64,000 nucleotides of DNA from a virus. The notes beneath the pieces are model-generated. The model did not search any database and was not told the DNA's origin. It saw nothing but the letters and a program-made list of their open reading frames with translations. Position numbers and translations under genes: made by a program. Shown piece by piece: positions 17,355 to 25,781 of this stretch; position 1 is the stretch's first letter; every line of letters begins with the position of its first letter. The DNA is taken from positions 114,610-178,609 of IMG/VR virus record IMGVR_UViG_3300036766_000416. One strand, written 5' to 3'.

Positions 17355-18299
17355 TTGGAACCCAATCTTAGACATGCCCTGTGGACCGAACGCTATCGAC
17401 CCCTCACCGTTGAGGACTGTATTCTGCCGGACCGACTCAAGGTTCCGTTCAGGGAATACGTCAAGACCAAGACTATCCCGAACCTGTTGCTAGCGGGCAC
17501 CGCAGGTGTTGGCAAGACTACTATCGCCAAGGCGCTCTGCAACGAAATCGGGTGCGATTATCTAGTCATCAACGGTAGTGATGAATCGGGCATCGACACG
17601 TTTAGAACCAAAATAAAAAACTATGCGTCCTCACTGTCGATGACCGGAGGTCGCAAAGTCATCATCATCGATGAAAGTGATTACCTGAATCCCAACTCTA
17701 CTCAACCAGCGTTGCGTGGTGCCATGGAAGAATTTGCAGGTAACTGTTCGTTTATCTTCACAGCCAACCACAAAAACCGACTCATCGAACCACTGCACTC
17801 TCGGTGTGCCGTTGTGGAGTTTACCCTCAAGGGCACCGAGAAACAAAAGATGGCTGCGGCATTCTTCACCAGGGTCCAAGCGATTCTCAAAACTGAAACC
17901 ATTGAATATGACCAGAAAGTTCTTGCGGAACTGGTCACTAAGTATTTTCCAGATTTTCGACGGGTTTTGAATGAATTACAACGATACTCAAAGTTCGGCA
18001 AGATCGATGTTGGTATCCTGAGCCATATCGGTGACGTAGACATCACAGAGGTTGTTGGGTACCTCAAGGTCAAGGATTTTGGTTCACTGAGAAAATGGGT
18101 GGGGAGTCATACCATAGAACCGACGGTGTTATTCAGGAAAATTTATGATGGTATGTATGAAATCCTGAAGCCAGAATCTATACCTCAGGTGGTTTTGCTC
18201 CTAGCAGATTATGGGTATAAATCAGCCTTCGTGGTCGACCAGGAGATAAATACAATGGCATGTTTAGTCGAATTGATACTACAGTGTGAGTTCGTATAG
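17355..18299 (+). CDS. 44: Clamp loader large subunit (gp44), AAA+ ATPase
   Basis: WTERYRPLTVEDCILP is the characteristic start of clamp loaders. Walker A AGTAGVGKTT is at about 46-55, Walker B VIIIDESDYL at about 101, and an SRC motif (LHSRCAVVEF) gives the arginine finger. It loads gp45 with gp62. TTG 17355 is chosen: AGAGGAT lies upstream and no in-frame ATG is nearby. The stop overlaps the GTG of an HNH endonuclease inserted between gp44 and gp62. Confidence 0.9.
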   Translation: MEPNLRHALWTERYRPLTVEDCILPDRLKVPFREYVKTKTIPNLLLAGTAGVGKTTIAKALCNEIGCDYLVINGSDESGIDTFRTKIKNYASSLSMTGGRKVIIIDESDYLNPNSTQPALRGAMEEFAGNCSFIFTANHKNRLIEPLHSRCAVVEFTLKGTEKQKMAAAFFTRVQAILKTETIEYDQKVLAELVTKYFPDFRRVLNELQRYSKFGKIDVGILSHIGDVDITEVVGYLKVKDFGSLRKWVGSHTIEPTVLFRKIYDGMYEILKPESIPQVVLLLADYGYKSAFVVDQEINTMACLVELILQCEFV

Positions 18300-18823
18300 T
18301 GAAACATCATATTATCCCCCTTCATGAATGGAAGAAAAGGTTCAATCCAAAGGCTACAAGGGCTGATAAAGAATTGAACGCTCCCGACAATGTTGTTGTT
18401 CTCACAATAGAGCAACATGCTCAGGTTCACCAATTCCTGTATGAGCAATATGGTAGGTGGGAAGATAGGCTGGCTTGGAAGGGGCTGACTGGTGGAATTG
18501 GTACAGAAAGTATTCTCGCTGAGAAGCAGCGTTTGAACGGTAGCAGATCGGGACTACTCATAAAAGGAATTCCGAAATCACAAGATCATAAAAATGCCCT
18601 AAAAAGTGCTTCCAGAAAAAGATGGGATTCGGAACAAGGTAAAAAAGAAATAGATAAAATGGCTCGCAATTATAAAGTGATTTGTCCATCTGGTTTGGTT
18701 ATGGTAATACGAAATCTCACACAATTCTGCAGAGAGCACAATCTTCCAATTCAAAACATGACTCATGTAGCCAAAGGTAAGAGAAAACATTGTAAGCACT
18801 ATTGGTGTGAGGAAATCGGATGA
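18299..18823 (+). CDS. HNH homing endonuclease between gp44 and gp62
   Basis: KHHIIPLHEWKKRFNPKA...APDNVVVLTIEQHAQVHQ is an HNH core. It is followed by a NUMOD3-like KGIPKSQDHKNALK and a C-terminal module (CPSGLVMVIRNLTQFCREHNLPIQNM) also found on GIY-YIG enzymes here. Its start overlaps the gp44 stop (TAGTG) and its end overlaps the gp62 start, so it sits seamlessly inside the clamp-loader operon. Paralogue at 32872. Confidence 0.85.
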   Translation: MKHHIIPLHEWKKRFNPKATRADKELNAPDNVVVLTIEQHAQVHQFLYEQYGRWEDRLAWKGLTGGIGTESILAEKQRLNGSRSGLLIKGIPKSQDHKNALKSASRKRWDSEQGKKEIDKMARNYKVICPSGLVMVIRNLTQFCREHNLPIQNMTHVAKGKRKHCKHYWCEEIG

Positions 18824-19221
18824 CACCCTTTGACTTTGTTCGTCAAATCAATACCGGTAAACAAGACCTGATGACCGATGACTTGTCGGAGAAGGAATAT
18901 GTCCCGTTCGTCGTGAATCGTACCTTGTCCTATGAAATGGACAGTCTGATGCAGGCCAACGAAATGAACACGCGGGCCCATTGTGACAAGAAACTCCAAT
19001 ATCACTACCTCCTGGGCACCGTCCGGTCCCGCAAGCGACCGTTTCACAAGTGGTTCAAAGCGGCCAGCGACGACGTGATCGATGATATCAAGCTATTCTA
19101 TGGGTATTCGGACAAGAGAGCCTATGAGGCACTTGAGTTGCTTACACCCGAACAACTCCAAGAAATCAGCGAAAAAACTGATCCCGGCGGCCGCGCTGGA
19201 CACAGGAAGCAGAAAGTATAA
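18820..19221 (+). CDS. 62: Clamp loader small subunit (gp62)
   Basis: A 133-residue protein resembling the phage clamp-loader A subunit: short N-terminal helices (PFDFVRQINTGKQDLM), YVPFVVNRTLSYEMD, and the basic RSRKRPFHKW segment. T4 gp62 is longer. Its position directly after gp44, apart from the inserted HNH gene, and before RegA is the canonical T4 order. Confidence 0.8.
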   Translation: MTPFDFVRQINTGKQDLMTDDLSEKEYVPFVVNRTLSYEMDSLMQANEMNTRAHCDKKLQYHYLLGTVRSRKRPFHKWFKAASDDVIDDIKLFYGYSDKRAYEALELLTPEQLQEISEKTDPGGRAGHRKQKV

Positions 19222-19224
19222 ATA
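19217..19224 (+). promoter_or_regulatory. T4-late-like TATAAATA motif
   Basis: An exact TATAAATA overlapping the gp62 stop codon, 45 bases before regA. It matches the T4 late promoter element recognised by gp55-type sigma factors. A single 8-mer can occur by chance, so confidence is limited. Confidence 0.3.
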
Positions 19225-19268
19225 GCCATGCGATATGTCACCACTATGAGAGAAAGCGAGTTGAACGC

Positions 19269-19688
19269 ATGGAAGACATTTTCAATGGCGTCGGGGTCGA
19301 GATTGCCCTCACGACACCAGAGGATTTTCTCAAAATCCGTGAAACCCTATCCAGGATCGGCGTCTCGTCACGCAAAGAGAAGATTCTCTACCAGTCATGC
19401 CACATCCTCCACAAACGCGGTCGCTACGTTGTGCTCCATTTCAAAGAACTATTCCTTCTTGACGGCAAACCCACAGACATTACCGAAAACGACCTTGCAC
19501 GGCGCAATGCGATTGCAGGACTCCTGGCTGAATGGAAACTCTGCAGTATCCTCCACCCAGGGACCTTGGGCGCGTCAGCACCGTTGGCACAGATCAAGAT
19601 CATCGCACATAAAGAGAAAGCAGATTGGACGCTCGTGACCAAGTATACCATGGGTAGGAAAACGCTACCAACCACACAAAGCATATAA
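19269..19688 (+). CDS. regA: RegA translational repressor
   Basis: EIALTTPEDFLKIRETLSRIGVSS and KEKILYQSCHILHKRGRYVVLHFKELF match the T4 RegA core, an mRNA-binding repressor of early phage transcripts. The 139-residue length is slightly more than T4 RegA, with extra residues at the C-terminus. The order gp45-gp44-gp62-regA is as in T4. Confidence 0.88.
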   Translation: MEDIFNGVGVEIALTTPEDFLKIRETLSRIGVSSRKEKILYQSCHILHKRGRYVVLHFKELFLLDGKPTDITENDLARRNAIAGLLAEWKLCSILHPGTLGASAPLAQIKIIAHKEKADWTLVTKYTMGRKTLPTTQSI

Positions 19689-20167
19689 GTTCATTTAATA
19701 CAAGTTCGCTCTATATCACATAAACAGTTTCGGGTGACGGATAGACCTCACTAAGTTTTCTAAAGGTCCTATAGAGGATCAAGAGTGGCATTAACAAGCC
19801 ACATGGTGCTGATGGACTGGTCGAACGGTCCCAGTGCTTGCGACCTTCAGTTCGCTCGTCAAAGGGAGTCAAGCGGTTCCTCCCCTTTCTTCTTCGGAAG
19901 TTGAGTCGTTCGACATGCCCACGGCATTCCTCGCTGCCTCAGCATAGTTTTGCCCGAAAACCTTAACTTCAAACCCACCGATGAAGCGTAGCACGAGCCG
20001 TAGGCGAGTGGATGAAGAACTTCCGAAGATGACCTTATGAAACCTCAAGTTCGGAAATGCTTTTGGGCGCTTGGAATAGTCTTGTTCATTTCGGATTAGA
20101 CGTCGAGGTCGCAAGGTCACGTTAGGAAACGTGTAGGGATAACTCAATTTTTATTATAAAGGTTATT
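19689..20167 (+). other. 479-bp region without a convincing gene; possible structured RNA
   Basis: This is the longest non-coding stretch of the window. It contains a perfect 12-bp inverted repeat (TCTTCGGAAGTT at 19891-19902 with its complement at 20018-20029). Short local stems are at 19744/19764, 19785/19798, 19816/19831, 19861/19883, 19905/19911, 19915/19923 and 20118/20129. The density of hairpins suggests a structured RNA, but short stems are common by chance. No tRNA-like fold was found. A weak minus-strand frame overlaps the right half. Confidence 0.4.
19869..20147 (-). CDS. Doubtful small ORF on the minus strand
   Basis: A 92-codon frame starting at TTG with no clear ribosome site. 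The segment GGFEVKVFGQNYAEAARNAV looks protein-like, while the rest does not. It lies inside the hairpin-rich region, and either interpretation may be wrong. Confidence 0.2.
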   Translation of the reverse strand: MSYPYTFPNVTLRPRRLIRNEQDYSKRPKAFPNLRFHKVIFGSSSSTRLRLVLRFIGGFEVKVFGQNYAEAARNAVGMSNDSTSEEERGGTA

Positions 20168-20464
20168 ATGTCAATGCACTACTCAATAAAACCTGGTTGC
20201 CATTACTCCAAATACTCATCAGAATCCGCTTGGTACGCATTCTACCATGATGACACCTACTCAAGTGGCTCAGGTCCATCCAAGACTTCTCAAAAATTGG
20301 CGCTGTGGCACAACAACCTCTGCACGGATTGGCCCTACCTCGGTCTCAAAGGTATGAGGCCTGAGGATATTCAGAACCACTATAAGTGTTCTGATATAGA
20401 ACTCGCTTCTGCCCTATGTTTCATTGAACGATTTTATCGAGATGTTGAAAAGAGATTTGTATGA
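20168..20464 (+). CDS. Hypothetical protein, 98 aa
   Basis: Unrecognised. The N-terminal half is rich in Ser/Tyr/His and the C-terminal half is probably helical (IELASALCFIERFYRDVEKRF). It is preceded by an AAAGG-type site. The stop overlaps the next gene by ATGA, indicating cotranslation. Confidence 0.6.
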   Translation: MSMHYSIKPGCHYSKYSSESAWYAFYHDDTYSSGSGPSKTSQKLALWHNNLCTDWPYLGLKGMRPEDIQNHYKCSDIELASALCFIERFYRDVEKRFV

Positions 20465-21111
20465 CCATCAAGGATTTTAAGTTTCGGTTTGGTTCAGAAC
20501 TGACACGGGCTCGACGTGTTCTCAATGCTCCCTTGATCTACCTTCACAATCGTTGGGTCTGCCCCAGTGACCGAGTGATCATCAAGCACCCCGACTGTCC
20601 TCGTGGTCGGTACCGCGATGCAGATACCGTGTTGTTGTATGCCATGTTTCAAGTGTTGGTGGACTTTGTGGAAACTGAGTGCGGGAATCATTATTTCAAT
20701 CAACCACATTCACATTTCGAGACCTTTAGTCAAAAAGTTTATCGAGTAATTCAAGACCTTCCAGTGTTTCACTACCTTCTTCCACCACTTCGCAACGCTC
20801 GCCGTGGTCTCCATTATCTGAGATGGTGTATGAAGCTGACCGATCACCCGGGGCAAGCTCAGTTCGGTTGTGATGTATTCGAACTCTATCGTTTCTGGAA
20901 ACACGAGAGACCGGCGCGAGTCGAACCATTCGATGGTGGTGAACAGTTCACAGAAGAACGAAGGAATATGGAACCAGGTCACTACCTCGATTTTTCGCCA
21001 GAATATTCGGCATTTTTGAAACAAGCTGGAGAAATTGAGGATAAATATATTGAGGAAGATACAAGAATGTTGACGCAACTGGTTAAGATTAGGGGAGGTC
21101 TTTGGACATGA
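20461..21111 (+). CDS. Hypothetical protein, 216 aa
   Basis: No catalytic motif recognised. The region PRGRYRDADTVLLYAMFQVLVDFVE followed by aromatic-rich helices resembles a conserved hypothetical protein of large phages. It is soluble and cotranslated with the previous gene. Function unknown. Confidence 0.6.
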   Translation: MTIKDFKFRFGSELTRARRVLNAPLIYLHNRWVCPSDRVIIKHPDCPRGRYRDADTVLLYAMFQVLVDFVETECGNHYFNQPHSHFETFSQKVYRVIQDLPVFHYLLPPLRNARRGLHYLRWCMKLTDHPGQAQFGCDVFELYRFWKHERPARVEPFDGGEQFTEERRNMEPGHYLDFSPEYSAFLKQAGEIEDKYIEEDTRMLTQLVKIRGGLWT

Positions 21112-21590
21112 GCCAACTAAGCCCGCATTTTTCATTGAGGGAACTGACACGATCTGATACCGCACTGAGACTGGGTATAGACAATCTTCCAACAGAAGAG
21201 CACTTGAAGAATCTTGTGCTGGTCTGTCACCATATACTAGAGCCAGTTCGCGCAAAGTTCGGAGTGGTCCGAATCAATTCTGGGTACCGGTCACTCGCAC
21301 TGAACATGTCCATAAACCCTATGACGACCACACTCACTAGGTTATCTAGGCACTGCACGGGGCAAGCAGCAGACTTTGAGGTGGATGGGGTTTCGAACGT
21401 AGTAGTCGCCGAATGGTGTCGAGACAATCTCCCTGAGTATCAACAAATTATTTTGGAATTTTATACTCCAGGTCAACCAAACTCTGGATGGGTGCACGGA
21501 GCATATGTGGTCGGACAGCAGAAAAAAGAGTGTCTGACAGCGGTGAAGGTGAATGGAAAAACAACATATCTATTAGGATTACAACCATGA
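21108..21590 (+). CDS. Peptidase M15-like (D-Ala-D-Ala carboxypeptidase fold), endolysin candidate
   Basis: SPHFSLRELTRSDTA is the typical start of peptidase_M15_3 proteins. The zinc residues are seen in RHCTGQAADFE (HxxGxAxD-type) and in WVHGAY near the C-terminus. It likely cleaves peptidoglycan peptides at lysis. ATG 21108 overlaps the previous stop and has GGGGAGG upstream. It lies far from the holin-like gene at 56.2 kb. Confidence 0.75.
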   Translation: MSQLSPHFSLRELTRSDTALRLGIDNLPTEEHLKNLVLVCHHILEPVRAKFGVVRINSGYRSLALNMSINPMTTTLTRLSRHCTGQAADFEVDGVSNVVVAEWCRDNLPEYQQIILEFYTPGQPNSGWVHGAYVVGQQKKECLTAVKVNGKTTYLLGLQP

Positions 21591-21608
21591 ATAAGAAAAG
21601 GAATAGTG

Positions 21609-21959
21609 ATGCATCCGTATCATGATGTAAAAAACTTTGTTGAGATCAGTGGTGCCCGAGACCCTGTATTGTATGAGAAATTGATTGGAGAGGAATATAA
21701 AGAATTTCTCGCTGCCAAGACCGATGACAATAAATTGCAAGAGGCCTCCGATCTTATCTGGGTATTATATGGTTACTGTATCACTCGTGGATGGGACGTT
21801 GATGGTGCCTGGCAAGAATTGACGAAAGCGAACATGGCGAAGATACAAGTTGATCCTACCACTGGGCAATTGAAACGCCGTGCTGATGGAAAAATTTTGA
21901 AACCCGCCGGCTGGGTGAAGCCGGATATGATACCGTTTCTTAACATTACGAAGGAGTGA
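21609..21959 (+). CDS. MazG-like / PRA-PH-type nucleotide pyrophosphohydrolase
   Basis: The all-alpha NTP pyrophosphatase pattern is visible: EEYKEFLAAKTDD..EASDLIWVLYGYCITRGWD and AWQELTKANMAKI, with the metal-binding ExxE and D positions. It would hydrolyse dNTPs or modified nucleotides and fits the phage nucleotide pool genes. Length 116 aa. Confidence 0.7.
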   Translation: MHPYHDVKNFVEISGARDPVLYEKLIGEEYKEFLAAKTDDNKLQEASDLIWVLYGYCITRGWDVDGAWQELTKANMAKIQVDPTTGQLKRRADGKILKPAGWVKPDMIPFLNITKE

Positions 21960-21964
21960 ACATC

Positions 21965-22297
21965 ATGGGGGATATCAAGTTAATTGTGCTCAACAATGGG
22001 CTTCAAATTATGGGTGAGATCGTGAGTACCGACGCAGGTGACGCATCGATCCATAGCCAAGGTAAAGTTCTGGTTGTCAATCCGGTCAGTGTGGTAATGG
22101 TACCTAACAAGACCCCTGGTCAACATCAGGCGCAGATTGGTTTCGGATCGTTTCTGGAGTATGTCGAAGAATACAAAACTGGTATCCCACTGCATGTGAC
22201 CGACATCCTGACAGTGGTCACACCGGTACAGGATTTGCTCAATCACTACAAGACCCTGTTCTCTGGTCTCGTGCTACCTCCTGGGATTAACGGTTGA
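21965..22297 (+). CDS. Hypothetical small beta-rich (Sm/SH3-like) protein
   Basis: A 110-residue protein beginning DIKLIVLNNGLQIMGEIVS, with alternating hydrophobics like an LSm/SH3 barrel, and ending in a helix (VQDLLNHYKTLF). ATG 21965 is chosen for the AAGGAG 8 bases upstream. It precedes the polymerase promoter. Role unknown. Confidence 0.6.
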   Translation: MGDIKLIVLNNGLQIMGEIVSTDAGDASIHSQGKVLVVNPVSVVMVPNKTPGQHQAQIGFGSFLEYVEEYKTGIPLHVTDILTVVTPVQDLLNHYKTLFSGLVLPPGING

Positions 22298-22322
22298 CAA
22301 TTCTCAGTGAATGTGTTATCAT
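22294..22322 (+). promoter_or_regulatory. sigma70-type promoter for DNA polymerase (TTGACA / 17 nt / TATCAT)
   Basis: TTGACA at 22294-22299, a 17-nt spacer, extended TGT and TATCAT at 22317-22322. Five bases separate it from the polymerase ATG at 22328, predicting a leaderless message. No ribosome-binding site is present. Confidence 0.7.
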
Positions 22323-22327
22323 AGTCC

Positions 22328-23851
22328 ATGTCCAAGCCTTTCTACACCAATGTCTCGGTGAGCGGAAACCACGTCTACTATCGTGGTATCGAAAACGGTC
22401 GTCGGGTGCAGCGGAAACTCTCCTATGCCCCGACGCTCTTTGTGCCTTCAAAGACCCCCAACACCACAGTCACCTGGAAAGACCTGCAAGGTAACCCTGT
22501 TGAACCAATGAAGTTCACGTCGATCTACGACGCCAAAGATTTCATCAAACGGTACAAGGACGTTAAAGGGTTCACGATCTACGGACAGCAAAACTTTGCG
22601 ACGGCTTTCATTGCAGAACAGCACCCCGAAGAAATTATGGAATGGGACCTTGCCCATGTGGTGACCGCGTACATCGATATCGAAGTCGATACTGAGTACC
22701 GAATGCCAGACGTCGATACCTGCCTGAATCCCATCACTGCTGTCACTATCAAATTTTCCAACGACCCCCAGTATCATGTGTTTGGCTGCAATCAGTATAC
22801 CCCTCACCGTCCCGATATCACCTGGTATCAGTGTGTCGATGAGTGTAACCTTGTAACCCGCTTTATGTCACTGTGGCGCGACAGAGCCCCTGATATCATT
22901 ACTGGGTGGAGTGTCAAGACCTTCGATATTCCCTACCTCGTCGGACGTATCATCATGTTGTTAGGTGAGGATCAAGCTCAGTGGTTGTCACCATGGGGGA
23001 AGGTGAACCGTCGTGAAGAAAAATCAAAGTTCGGGAAACCAATTACTACGTACCAACTTTTGGGTATTTCCACTCTTGACTATTTTCAACTCTACAACAA
23101 GTATGCCCCCAAGTCGAACCAAGAATCCTACAAGTTAGACTACATCGCTCATGTGGAATTGGGTGAACGCAAAGTCAACTATGAAGAACATGAAACACTT
23201 CACAACCTTTATCGAGACAATTTTCAAAAATTTATTGAGTATAACATTCATGACGTCGAGTTAGTGGAAATGCTCAATGCCAAGGGACGCCTTGTTGATA
23301 TGGCTGTCTTGCTTGCCTACGACAACAAGACGAACTATGAAGATGCGTTTTTTCAGGTACGTATGTGGGATGCGATCACCTACAATCACCTGAACCGAAA
23401 GTATATTGTGATACCTCCCAAAAAGGGAGAGGAAAAAGACGAAGCGTATGAGGGTGCGTATGTCAAGGACCCACAGACAGGTCTCTTTGAGTGGTTGATG
23501 AGTCTGGACTTGGATAGCTTGTACCCCCATTTGATTATGCAATATAACTTGTCACCCGAAACATTGATCGACCCCAAGAACTATACACCTGCTATGAAAG
23601 CGGTGTTGGAACAGGGGGTATCCGTAAACGCTTTGCTCCAGCAAAAGATCACCCTTGATGGTCTTGAAGGGTGTACGCTGACCCCCAATGGACAATTTTT
23701 TGATACCACTCGGGTTGGATTTCTTTCTGAGATTATGGATACCATGTATGCCGCTAGGGTACACTACAAAAATAAGCAACTCGAATTAGAACTAGAACTT
23801 GAGGAGATTAAGGGGGAAATGATGCGGCGAGGAACTAACTTTCCTAAATAG
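22328..23851 (+). CDS. 43A: DNA polymerase family B (gp43), N-terminal part: exonuclease and motif A
   Basis: 507 residues holding the 3'-5' exonuclease (Exo I YIDIEVD at about 115; Exo II GWSVKTFDIPYL, where the usual Asn is Ser; Exo III YNIHDVELVEML) and polymerase motif A (SLDLDSLYPHLI at about 391). The frame ends after a coiled region (LELELEEIKGEMMRRG), before motif B. The remaining polymerase lies beyond a GIY-YIG endonuclease gene. Split gp43 genes caused by homing endonucleases are known in some T4-like phages, so the parts may assemble. Confidence 0.9.
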   Translation: MSKPFYTNVSVSGNHVYYRGIENGRRVQRKLSYAPTLFVPSKTPNTTVTWKDLQGNPVEPMKFTSIYDAKDFIKRYKDVKGFTIYGQQNFATAFIAEQHPEEIMEWDLAHVVTAYIDIEVDTEYRMPDVDTCLNPITAVTIKFSNDPQYHVFGCNQYTPHRPDITWYQCVDECNLVTRFMSLWRDRAPDIITGWSVKTFDIPYLVGRIIMLLGEDQAQWLSPWGKVNRREEKSKFGKPITTYQLLGISTLDYFQLYNKYAPKSNQESYKLDYIAHVELGERKVNYEEHETLHNLYRDNFQKFIEYNIHDVELVEMLNAKGRLVDMAVLLAYDNKTNYEDAFFQVRMWDAITYNHLNRKYIVIPPKKGEEKDEAYEGAYVKDPQTGLFEWLMSLDLDSLYPHLIMQYNLSPETLIDPKNYTPAMKAVLEQGVSVNALLQQKITLDGLEGCTLTPNGQFFDTTRVGFLSEIMDTMYAARVHYKNKQLELELELEEIKGEMMRRGTNFPK

Positions 23852-23875
23852 TGCGTTGGGAAGGGAGAATTTCAT

Positions 23876-24580
23876 ATGTATTATTTGATTTATAAGACGG
23901 TTAACCGTCATAATGGAAAGTATTATATTGGTTCCCACGAGACCTGTAACCCATACGATTCTTATTTGGGGTCGGGTACAATACTTAGGCGTGCAATAAA
24001 GAAATATGGTAAGAGAAATTTTACAAAATTCATTATAGAGTTCTGCGACACTAGAGATATAATGTATGAGCGGGAAAGGGAATTGGTAGAAGTTGCCAGG
24101 AAAGATGAAAGAAGTTATAATGTAAATGTGGGAGGTTCTGGTGGATGGAATTTTGTGAATGAAAGTGGAACGAATCTAGGTTTGGGCAACCCCATGCATC
24201 AACAAAATGCAAAGAAAGCGGTGTCCGTTGCGATAAAATCTAATTGGGCAAAAAATCGCCCAAAGTATTTGAAAATTTCTTTGGATAATCTTTCTAAAGC
24301 CAACAATGTTGGCGTCATAAGAAGCGCATACACTCGTAAACTTATATCAGAAAACAATAGAAAAATGTGGAATAATCCTGTAATTCGAGAGAAAATTTTG
24401 TATGCTAATCGCACAAAATTTGAAATATTATCTCCTGGTGGAGAGATTTTTCATACTGACCAATTGGAAAAATTTTGCATCGACCGAGGCCTAACTTACG
24501 TATCAATATGGGACACTATTCGTCGTAAAAGGCCAGTGAAGAAAGGTCGATCAAAGGGGTGGATGTGCAAAAAGATTTAA
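23876..24580 (+). CDS. GIY-YIG homing endonuclease splitting DNA polymerase
   Basis: YYLIYKTVNRHNGKYYIGSHE is the GIY-YIG core, and the conserved catalytic Arg/Glu region follows. The C-terminus has the shared DNA-binding module (SPGGEIFHTDQLEKFCIDRGL...SKGWMC). It has its own GGGAG ribosome site. There is almost no flanking DNA left for an intron core on either side, so it appears free-standing. Markedly A+T-rich. Confidence 0.85.
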   Translation: MYYLIYKTVNRHNGKYYIGSHETCNPYDSYLGSGTILRRAIKKYGKRNFTKFIIEFCDTRDIMYERERELVEVARKDERSYNVNVGGSGGWNFVNESGTNLGLGNPMHQQNAKKAVSVAIKSNWAKNRPKYLKISLDNLSKANNVGVIRSAYTRKLISENNRKMWNNPVIREKILYANRTKFEILSPGGEIFHTDQLEKFCIDRGLTYVSIWDTIRRKRPVKKGRSKGWMCKKI

Positions 24581-24705
24581 CTTCTATATCAGATAAGGAA
24601 CTCCAGCGCCTTCGTAAGGAGAAAGAGTTTGAAATTTCACGCTATAGGAATCTCCAATTAGCGAAGAAAGTAGGACTCAACTCTGCTTACGGGGCGCTGG
24701 GTTAG
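24559..24705 (+). CDS. 43B: DNA polymerase (gp43) motif B fragment ending at TAG
   Basis: This frame encodes DLTSISDKELQRLRKEKEFE and then motif B, AKKVGLNSAYGALG, and stops at TAG immediately after the last Gly (GGT). Likely starts are GTG 24559 or GTG 24565, the latter with AAAGGGG upstream inside the endonuclease gene. The next polymerase residues continue in another frame after a second GGT. It can only contribute to a polymerase if the ribosome crosses the break. Confidence 0.6.
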   Translation: MDVQKDLTSISDKELQRLRKEKEFEISRYRNLQLAKKVGLNSAYGALG

Positions 24706-25730
24706 GTTCTGAATACTTCAGGTTCTTTGATATCCGTATTGCCGAGGGTGTCACACTAGCAGGTCAGTTGGGTATCCGCTGGATTGGAAACAGACTGAAT
24801 GGGTTCCTCAATACCCTTTTGAAAACTACCGAGGTGGACTATGTGATTGCCAGTGATACGGACTCGGTATACCTACATCTCGCACCGCTAGTGTGTCGTG
24901 TGTTTAAGGACACCACAGATACCCAAAAAGTCATTGACTTTCTTGATAAAGTGTTCAAGGAAAAAATCAAAGGTTTCATCGAAATGAACTATACGGAGCT
25001 TGCTAAATACACCCATGCGTATGCCCAGAAGATGCGTATGAAGCGTGAATCTCTGGCGAACAAAGGCATCTGGACAGCCAAGAAACGCTATATCCTGAAC
25101 GTGTGGGATTCAGAGGGTGTTCGGTATAAAAAACCCAAGATGGTCATTCACGGTCTGGAGGCGATCAAATCTTCGACACCTGGCGCCTGCCGAGAGAAGA
25201 TCAAAGAGGCATTGACGATCATCATGAATGGTACCGAAAATGAACTCATCGAACATATTGAAAAATTTCGTGTGTCATTCAAGACCCTCCCCATTGCTGA
25301 CATCGCATTCCCTCGTGGTATGAATGACCTAGAAAAATGTGACAGTGATGAATGCAATGATTCAACCAGTGCGTTGTCGTTCGATGATTCGTCAACAGCC
25401 GACCGACAAATTTATGAAAACCGTACACCCATCCACGTCAAGGGTGCGCTCGTGTATAATAGGTTTTTGAAACAAATGAAACTTGATACGCAATATGAAA
25501 CCCTGCGTTCGGGTGAAAAACTGAAATTTGTGTACCTCAAGGAACCCAATATTTTTCGAGAATCAGTTATGTCGTTCCTGGTGCGCGTACCCAAAGAATT
25601 CCACCTGGAAACCTGTGTGGACTATGACCTCATGTTCACCAAGGCCTTCCTTGATCCCCTCAATATTGTCTTGAAATGTATTGGGTGGTCAGCCGAGAAG
25701 AAATCTACACTAGATGATTTTTTTGGATAG
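24705..25730 (+). CDS. 43B: DNA polymerase family B (gp43), C-terminal part: motif C and thumb
   Basis: The open frame resumes with SEYFRFFDIRIAEGVTLAGQ, the direct continuation of motif B, and carries motif C (IASDTDSVYLHL) and thumb residues up to a C-terminal clamp-binding-like STLDDFFG. No ATG lies near its beginning (TTG 24768 is the first simple start and would lose conserved sequence). Separate translation is therefore unlikely to yield a full domain; joining to the previous fragment is expected. Confidence 0.8.
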   Translation, partial: GSEYFRFFDIRIAEGVTLAGQLGIRWIGNRLNGFLNTLLKTTEVDYVIASDTDSVYLHLAPLVCRVFKDTTDTQKVIDFLDKVFKEKIKGFIEMNYTELAKYTHAYAQKMRMKRESLANKGIWTAKKRYILNVWDSEGVRYKKPKMVIHGLEAIKSSTPGACREKIKEALTIIMNGTENELIEHIEKFRVSFKTLPIADIAFPRGMNDLEKCDSDECNDSTSALSFDDSSTADRQIYENRTPIHVKGALVYNRFLKQMKLDTQYETLRSGEKLKFVYLKEPNIFRESVMSFLVRVPKEFHLETCVDYDLMFTKAFLDPLNIVLKCIGWSAEKKSTLDDFFG

Positions 25731-25781
25731 CAGCTTCTTTAGTTTGTCATAATGATCTATTTAGCAACGGAGGTTCTTCTC

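Noticed and set aside
19689-20167. tRNA gene
   Set aside because: I looked for T-loop and acceptor-stem patterns and found no cloverleaf. Short TCGAA-like words are not in the right context.
23820-24720. Group I intron interrupting the polymerase
   Set aside because: Too little sequence lies between the endonuclease gene and the flanking coding frames to hold an intron core. The endonuclease stop is inside or next to the following polymerase frame.
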